Position numbers and translations under genes: made by a program
Shown: piece after piece, positions 63,870-64,000 of the stretch
Layout of the letters: each line of letters begins with the position of its first letter
Position numbering within the stretch: the first letter of the stretch is position 1
Notes under the pieces: generated by a model
What the model was told of the DNA's origin: nothing
Seen by the model: the letters and a program-made list of their open reading frames with translations, nothing else
Databases searched by the model: none
Assembly: GCF_001675165.1 (NCBI RefSeq)
Contig: NZ_LROS01000066.1
Location: forward strand, 62,001 to 126,000
Source of the DNA: Clostridium ragsdalei P11
GTDB taxonomy: Bacteria; Bacillota; Clostridia; Clostridiales; Clostridiaceae
Direction of reading: 5' to 3'
DNA length: 64,000 nucleotides

Positions 63870-64000
63870 GGTATCTCTCCCTTTAGGTTGTAACCTTATA
63901 ATTAAATACTTATATAGCCTTTTAAAATATTGGACTCTAATCCTATTAAAATAGGGTCAAGTCCCGTTTTAACGTAGTTTATTTTTATTTTTCATCATTA

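Noticed and set aside
1-64000. tRNA, rRNA, CRISPR arrays or prophage genes
   Set aside because: No tRNA T-loop/CCA patterns, no regularly spaced repeats and no phage structural genes were seen.

Overview
The window is about 30% G+C, with strong Shine-Dalgarno sites, many TTG/GTG starts and Firmicutes-type regulation (a T-box, a glycine riboswitch). It also has a ferredoxin-dependent pyruvate oxidoreductase, a class III fructose bisphosphatase and two in-frame UGA genes that look like selenoproteins. All of this fits an anaerobic Clostridium (sensu stricto, in the broad neighbourhood of C. kluyveri, C. ljungdahlii or C. carboxidivorans). The species cannot be fixed from this window, and it shows no rRNA, tRNA, CRISPR array or transposase gene.

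Layout. 1-4556 (minus strand) is part of a Flp/Tad pilus locus: prepilin peptidase, a DegS/DegU-like two-component pair, Flp pilin, TadE-like and TadG-like proteins, and the start of CpaB. 4722-12000 holds a Cys-rich protein with a rubrerythrin, a tryptophan transporter behind a Trp T-box, a CBS protein, an HNH protein, cardiolipin synthase and Fbp. 12059-18585 holds a phosphohexomutase, a P1B metal ATPase with a clear promoter and operator, and three envelope proteins. 18768-27096 is an eight-gene shikimate/Phe/Tyr operon (aroF-tyrA-aroB-aroA-aroC-pheA-aroE-aroK). It is preceded by a short ORF packed with Phe, Tyr and Trp codons and by mutually exclusive antiterminator/terminator segments, i.e. 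a ribosome-mediated attenuator.

27295-37222 carries a secreted CHAP/SH3 protein, a response regulator with an altered phospho-acceptor, a FabG-like reductase, two chemoreceptors, an HD-GYP protein, and a glycine riboswitch in front of an ACT-domain protein and a UPF0210 protein. 37437-57176 is a mixed accessory region. It includes a small selenoprotein directly upstream of pyruvate:ferredoxin oxidoreductase, a MocR regulator paired with an Asp/Glu racemase, and several regulator/effector pairs.

57309-63869 looks like a sulfane-sulfur/selenium handling island. It contains a half-size TSUP transporter, a CoA-disulfide-reductase/rhodanese/TusA/DsrE fusion, a methyltransferase, a HesB-like selenoprotein, a C_GCAxxG_C_C protein, an ArsR regulator resembling persulfide sensors, and a PF03773-type permease. 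A shared 13-bp motif lies upstream of two of its genes.

Between genes there are two notable repeat families. One is a two-domain structured RNA-like element in five copies (1871-2035, 13781-13905, 28570-28809, 50941-51063, 57770-57938) whose stems change by compensation between copies. The other is a MITE-like palindromic element of about 270-320 bp in three main copies (42081-42352, 53319-53587, 62489-62810), with a reduced relative at 5622-5788.
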